Assembly: GCA_023488945.1 (NCBI GenBank)
Contig: JAMDBZ010000084.1
Span: 1-47,177, forward strand
From: Deltaproteobacteria bacterium
GTDB lineage: Bacteria; Desulfobacterota_E; Deferrimicrobia; Deferrimicrobiales; Deferrimicrobiaceae
Length of the DNA stretch: 47,177 nucleotides
Direction: 5' to 3'
The position numbers and the translations under genes are program-made. Under the pieces are notes generated by a model. The model was given only the letters and a program-made list of their open reading frames with translations. It was not told the origin of the DNA and did not search any database. Shown piece after piece: positions 43,804 through 47,177 of this stretch (position 1 is its first letter; each line of letters starts with the position of its first letter).

Positions 43804-43890
43804 ATCCCGGGAGCCTTCGCCGCGTCCAACCTGTAACAAGTGGGCGAACCCGGCCGCCGTTTCTCCGGGGGAACCCGGAATCGAGACGGG

Positions 43891-44154
43891 ATGGCCACGA
43901 TCCTCCCCAAAGCGTTAGTGATCTTCTGCTTCAACCTCTGTGCGTCGCTCTACATCGGGGTCGGGACCTACGGGGCGACCCTCGAGATGAACCCGAGGCT
44001 CCTCGATGCGCTCCCCGCCTGGTCGTCCCTGGCCGCCGCGGCGGCGGCCCTGCTCCTGATCCGGGGGATCTGTTATTTCGGGCATCTCTGGGACAAGATC
44101 CTCGCCAAGGAAGCGGCGATCCTGAAGCGGAAAGAGGACGCGAAAAAGCGCTGA
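43891..44154 (+). CDS. Small two-helix membrane protein (tandem paralog 2)
   Basis: An 87-residue protein, MATILPKALVIFCFNLCASL onward, with two membrane helices and a basic tail (KILAKEAAILKRKEDAKKR). The motif RGICYFGHLWDK repeats the GICYFGNEWD of the preceding gene, and LPKALVIFCFNLC matches its PKKIAVACFYVC, so the two arose by tandem duplication. ATG 43891 is chosen to align with the paralog; an in-frame GTG at 43840 would add 17 residues. It converges on korB with 13 bases between the stops. Unknown function. Confidence 0.7.
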   Translation: MATILPKALVIFCFNLCASLYIGVGTYGATLEMNPRLLDALPAWSSLAAAAAALLLIRGICYFGHLWDKILAKEAAILKRKEDAKKR

Positions 44155-44167
44155 GAGCCCGGACGGA

Positions 44168-45028
44168 TCAAGGCGTCGTCATGGTCCGCCTCGCAAGCAT
44201 CGTCCGGATGGCCGATTCGGGAGTCTCCCGCTTGTACAGCGGGGGGCCCGGGATCGCCGGGTGGAGATCCTCGAACGTGGGGCGCTCCCGGCGGTACAGG
44301 ACGCCGATCGGGATCCGCTCCTCCCACTCGAGCGCCAGCGCGAACGCCTTCATCCGGTCGGTCGCGTCGTGGCCGTCGGGAACCCTGGAGACCATCTTCC
44401 CGTACCACTGGTACGTGTTCTTCCTGTTGAACGTCACGCACGGCTGGAGGATGTCCACCAGGGCGAACCCCTTGAACCGGATCGCCTCGACCATCAGGCC
44501 GGCCGTGCCGTCCACGTCGGCCGCATAGGCCCGCGCGACGAAGCCGCACCCGAGGGCGATCGCGACGGCCAGCGGCGGGAACGGCCCGGAGATCACCCCC
44601 GTCCTGTTGAGGGAACCGGTCCACCCGATGTCGCTCGTCGGGGAAGGCTGCCCCTTCGTCAGCCCGTAGACCTGGTTGTCGTGGACAAAGAGGGCGATGT
44701 CGACATTTCTCCGGATATTGTGGAGGAAGTGATTCCCTCCCTCCCCGTAGACGTCGCCGTCCCCGCTCGCGACGATCACCGCGAGGGAGGGGTTCGCCAT
44801 CCTGATCGCCGCCGCCGCGGGAAGCGCCCTTCCGTGGAGCCCGTCGAAGACGTTCACGTCCACGTAATGCGGCAGCTTGGCGGCCTGTCCGATCCCGGAG
44901 ACCAGGACGACCTCGTGCTTCGGGCGGCCCAGGTCCACCAGCGCCTTCTTGACCGCGTTCAGGATCCCGAAGTTTCCGCATCCCGGGCACCACGCGTTCT
45001 CGACGTCCGTGTCGAACGCGCTTCCCAT
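44168..45028 (-). CDS. korB: 2-oxoacid:ferredoxin oxidoreductase, beta subunit
   Basis: A 286-residue thiamine-diphosphate subunit. ENAWCPGCGNFGILNAVKKA at the N-terminus is the KorB/PorB signature with CxxC for a 4Fe-4S cluster. SGIGQAAKLPHYVDVNVFDG, LHGRALPAAAAIRMANPSLA, and the TPP-Mg motif GDGDVYGEGGNHFLHNIRRN follow, with VHDNQVYGLTKGQ. The C-terminal tail (TFEDLHPAIPGPPLYKRE) is usual. GGAGGACGAT precedes ATG 45028. With the alpha subunit it oxidises 2-oxoglutarate, pyruvate or a related 2-oxoacid to the acyl-CoA, reducing ferredoxin. The substrate cannot be fixed from sequence; the two-subunit form is typical of KorAB. Confidence 0.92.
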   Translation of the reverse strand: MGSAFDTDVENAWCPGCGNFGILNAVKKALVDLGRPKHEVVLVSGIGQAAKLPHYVDVNVFDGLHGRALPAAAAIRMANPSLAVIVASGDGDVYGEGGNHFLHNIRRNVDIALFVHDNQVYGLTKGQPSPTSDIGWTGSLNRTGVISGPFPPLAVAIALGCGFVARAYAADVDGTAGLMVEAIRFKGFALVDILQPCVTFNRKNTYQWYGKMVSRVPDGHDATDRMKAFALALEWEERIPIGVLYRRERPTFEDLHPAIPGPPLYKRETPESAIRTMLARRTMTTP

Positions 45029-46716
45029 ATCGTCCTCCTCGCCTCGGGCGCCAGCGCCCCCGGCGTGAACGGCAGCCCGTCGTAGCGGGAGATCGTCCCG
45101 GCGACCTCCACGCCCGACTCCCGCCGGATCAGGCGGGCCAACTGGCCGGTGGAATTGTTCTCGACGGTCAGCGCGACGCCGTAGCGCGCCACGATCTCCG
45201 CCATCTCCTGCGCCGGGAACGGCCGGACCTGGCGGAGGTGGACCGTCGCGGCCTCGATCCCCTCCCGCGAGAGGATCCGCCGCGTCTCCGCGATGACCTC
45301 CTTCGTCGACCCGAACCCGATGAGCAGAGCTTCGCCGTTCGGCGGGCCGGAGACCAGGGGGGGGAGCCGCCGCTCGGCCAGCGCCTGTCCCTTCCGCAGC
45401 CTCTTCTCGACCATCCGGACCCGGGCCGCGTGGTCCTCCGTCAGGTGGCCGTCCTCCGTGTGCTCGTCGCTTCCCGCGACGACGGTGATCCCCGGCTCCC
45501 CGGGCACCGCCATCGGGGAAATCCCGCTCGCCGTGATCGCGTACCGCAGGTATCCCCCCTCGGCCGTCCTCGGGACGCCGTCGCCCCGGACGATGTGGCG
45601 CCGGATCGGCCGGACATCGAACGCGTCCGGGTCCATGTCGACGATCGTATCCGCCAGGTACTGGTCGGTGAGGATGATGACCGGCACCTGGAACTCTTCC
45701 GCCGCGTCCATTGCATGCCGGGCGAGGCCGAACGCCTCTTCCGGCGATCCGGGGGCAAGGACCAGCCGCGGGAACTCCCCGTGCCCCGCGGAGAGGACGA
45801 AGTCGAGGTCCCCCTGCTCCGTCCGGGTCGGCATCCCCGTCGCAGGCCCTGGGCGCATCCCGATCGCGATGACGACCGGCATCTCGAGCATGCCGGCCAG
45901 GGAGAGCGCCTCGACCATGAGCGCGAACCCGCCGCCCGAGGTGGCGACCATCGCGCGGGCGCCGGCGTAGGAAGCCCCGATCGCCATGTTGAGCGCGGCG
46001 ATCTCGTCCTCCGCCTGTTCGAAGACGAGCCCCACGGCGGGGCCGTTGTCCGCCAGCGCCGAGAGGATCCCCGTCCCGGGGGTCATCGGGTAGCCGGCAG
46101 CGAACTTGCATCCGCCCGCCAGGGCCCCCAGGGCCAGCGCTTCGTTTCCCGACATCACGACGCGGGGATGGAACGGGGCGCGCGGGAGGCGAAACCGGGC
46201 CGGGAAGGTCTTCCCGGCCCACCCCGCACCGAGGGCCAGCGCCTTCCGGTTCTTTTCCAGGAAATCGCCCCGGAAATCCGCCGCCAGGATCGGTTCGACC
46301 GACTCGAGGGAGATCCCGAGCGCAAACGCGACGACGCCCGCCCCGACCACGTTGGCGAGGATCGGGCTCCCCGCCTCGACCGCCAGCGCCTTGAGCGGAG
46401 TCGGGATCACGGGCGATGCGGCCGAAGGCGCCTCGGCCAGCGCGATCCCGCCCGGACTCAACGTCTTGAGGAAGTGGGGGACATGATCCGGGTTGAGGAT
46501 CAGGAGGATGTCGGCCTCCTCCCTCCCCGCCCGGACCGGTTCGGAGCCGACCCGCACGGAGTACGAGTTGCGCCCGCCCCGGATCCGGCTCATGTAGTCC
46601 TGCGTGGCGTGGAAATGGTACCCCCACGACACCGCCATCCGGGAGATCAGGTTCCCGACGGTGTGGACCCCCTGCCCGGCCCCCCCGGAGATGCGGATAT
46701 TGAGGTCGACGTCCAT
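44959..46716 (-). CDS. korA: 2-oxoacid:ferredoxin oxidoreductase, gamma-alpha fused subunit
   Basis: A 585-residue fusion. Residues 1-190 are the gamma domain (LNIRISGGAGQGVHTVGNLI and YHFHATQDYMSRIRGGRNSY), and from about 195 the alpha domain (MSGNEALALGALAGGCKFAA, GYPMTPGTGI, FEQAEDEIAALNMAIGASYA, GARAMVATSGGGFALMVEAL). The transketolase C-domain closes it (LIGFGSTKEVIAETRRIL, VENNSTGQLARLIRRESGVE). The last 25 residues run over the start of korB, a 70-base overlap, and look non-native (TIWEARSTRTSRTRGARDAE). ATG 46716 gives the family N-terminus with GGGGGGCGAA upstream; ATG 46737 is possible. No ferredoxin (delta) gene is adjacent. Confidence 0.92.
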   Translation of the reverse strand: MDVDLNIRISGGAGQGVHTVGNLISRMAVSWGYHFHATQDYMSRIRGGRNSYSVRVGSEPVRAGREEADILLILNPDHVPHFLKTLSPGGIALAEAPSAASPVIPTPLKALAVEAGSPILANVVGAGVVAFALGISLESVEPILAADFRGDFLEKNRKALALGAGWAGKTFPARFRLPRAPFHPRVVMSGNEALALGALAGGCKFAAGYPMTPGTGILSALADNGPAVGLVFEQAEDEIAALNMAIGASYAGARAMVATSGGGFALMVEALSLAGMLEMPVVIAIGMRPGPATGMPTRTEQGDLDFVLSAGHGEFPRLVLAPGSPEEAFGLARHAMDAAEEFQVPVIILTDQYLADTIVDMDPDAFDVRPIRRHIVRGDGVPRTAEGGYLRYAITASGISPMAVPGEPGITVVAGSDEHTEDGHLTEDHAARVRMVEKRLRKGQALAERRLPPLVSGPPNGEALLIGFGSTKEVIAETRRILSREGIEAATVHLRQVRPFPAQEMAEIVARYGVALTVENNSTGQLARLIRRESGVEVAGTISRYDGLPFTPGALAPEARRTIWEARSTRTSRTRGARDAETSGS

Positions 46717-46813
46717 TTCGCCCCCCGAAGCCGCCATCGCTCATCAATAAGGATGTCGGATCTCCGCCGGAGATTCCGGGGGGGGCGACGGAACCGGGTC
46801 CCCGGATTTCGCG

Positions 46814-47177
46814 TCACCGGGAGAGCCGCGGCTCCCCCTTGAGGACCTCCGGCACGATGCCGAGGGCCGACTTCGCCGGTCGCCACGGCGCCTCGCCGGC
46901 CCAGGTCCCGCCGGGCCCCTCCGCCAGCGCGCCCGTCACGTAGTCGAGCGTGACTCGGGCCACGAGGTAGTCCCGGCGCGCCCGGGCGAGGTTCCCGCGC
47001 GCCTGCCGGAGGTTCAACTCGGCGTCCTGGACCTCGAGATGCGTCTTGACCCCGTACTCGAACCCCTTCTCGGACAGCGCGAGGAGCCGCTCGGCCTGCG
47101 AGACGGTCCCCGAAAGCGCCTTGAGAATCCCGGAAGCCTCCCGGACCGCATTGACCGCGTCGCGCGTTTCCAGCGCG
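46814..47177 (-). CDS. TolC-family outer-membrane efflux protein, C-terminal part (cut by window edge)
   Basis: Only the last 120 residues are in the window. The frame opens ALETRDAVNAVREASGILKA and carries ALSEKGFEYGVKTHLEVQDA followed by ELNLRQARGNLARARRDYLV and LDYVTGAL, the classic C-terminal repeat of TolC channels. The stop is at 46814, followed by the 97-base gap before korA, which contains a small hairpin (about 46758-46777). It is a second TolC-family protein, distinct from the one at 17733. The start lies beyond the right edge. Confidence 0.88.
   Translation of the reverse strand, partial: ALETRDAVNAVREASGILKALSGTVSQAERLLALSEKGFEYGVKTHLEVQDAELNLRQARGNLARARRDYLVARVTLDYVTGALAEGPGGTWAGEAPWRPAKSALGIVPEVLKGEPRLSR

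Overview
The window is dense, GC-rich bacterial chromosome with short intergenic gaps and many ATGA/GTGA start-stop overlaps. The gene set suggests an anaerobic or metal/sulfur-respiring bacterium of the Desulfobacterota/Desulfuromonadota type. Pointers are tandem DUF507 proteins, a five-haem c-type cytochrome, a 2-oxoacid:ferredoxin oxidoreductase (KorAB), sigma-54 promoters with an NtrC-class activator, type I-beta DAHP synthase, and Gram-negative envelope genes (PBP1B with UB2H, TolC, lipoproteins). The taxonomic call is an inference; there is no rRNA gene here.

Layout. 0.1-2.3 kb (minus): two coupled DUF507 genes, a 6-oxopurine nucleoside/methylthioinosine phosphorylase and an outer-membrane beta-barrel protein. 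2.4-5.8 kb (plus): aroF and a class A penicillin-binding protein. 5.9-9.5 kb: an AT-richer defence island with a wrecked type IIG restriction-modification gene (internal deletion, IS256-family scar, 8-bp duplication) and a winged-HTH nucleotidyltransferase/HEPN toxin-antitoxin pair. 9.5-13.6 kb: ileS-lspA-lgt. 13.8-19.3 kb: a DUF4382 lipoprotein, then on the minus strand tolC, an NHL-repeat lipoprotein and a small winged-helix protein. 19.3-21.2 kb (minus): glnB-glnA behind a near-consensus sigma-54 promoter. 21.3-24.1 kb: a degenerate nucleotidyltransferase, a TPM-domain protein and LemA, then plsY. 24.3-28.3 kb: a multihaem cytochrome, an ACT-malic enzyme, a zinc-ribbon microprotein and ino1. 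The malic enzyme and zinc-ribbon promoters are back to back and appear to share one -35 region, with very short or absent leaders.

28.3-34.7 kb (minus) is one tightly overlapped five-gene operon: a lipoprotein, a PstS::PhnD double substrate-binding protein, a sensor histidine kinase, a FemAB/CelD-like acyltransferase and an MshA-like glycosyltransferase. Its 3' end converges on and overlaps ino1. Together with ino1 this looks like an inositol-glycoside pathway tied to phosphate/phosphonate-type sensing, and it is the best candidate for an undescribed system. 34.8-37.0 kb: two coupled PLP aminotransferases (AspC-like, HisC). 37.1-39.7 kb (minus): a protein of unknown function, a small zincin and a secreted protein. 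39.8-42.4 kb: a flagellar regulatory cassette of flgM (behind a sigma-28 promoter), an NtrC-class activator and fliA (behind a possible sigma-54 promoter). 42.4-44.2 kb: rmuC and two tandem paralogous small membrane proteins. 44.2-46.7 kb: korAB. The right edge cuts a second TolC-family gene.
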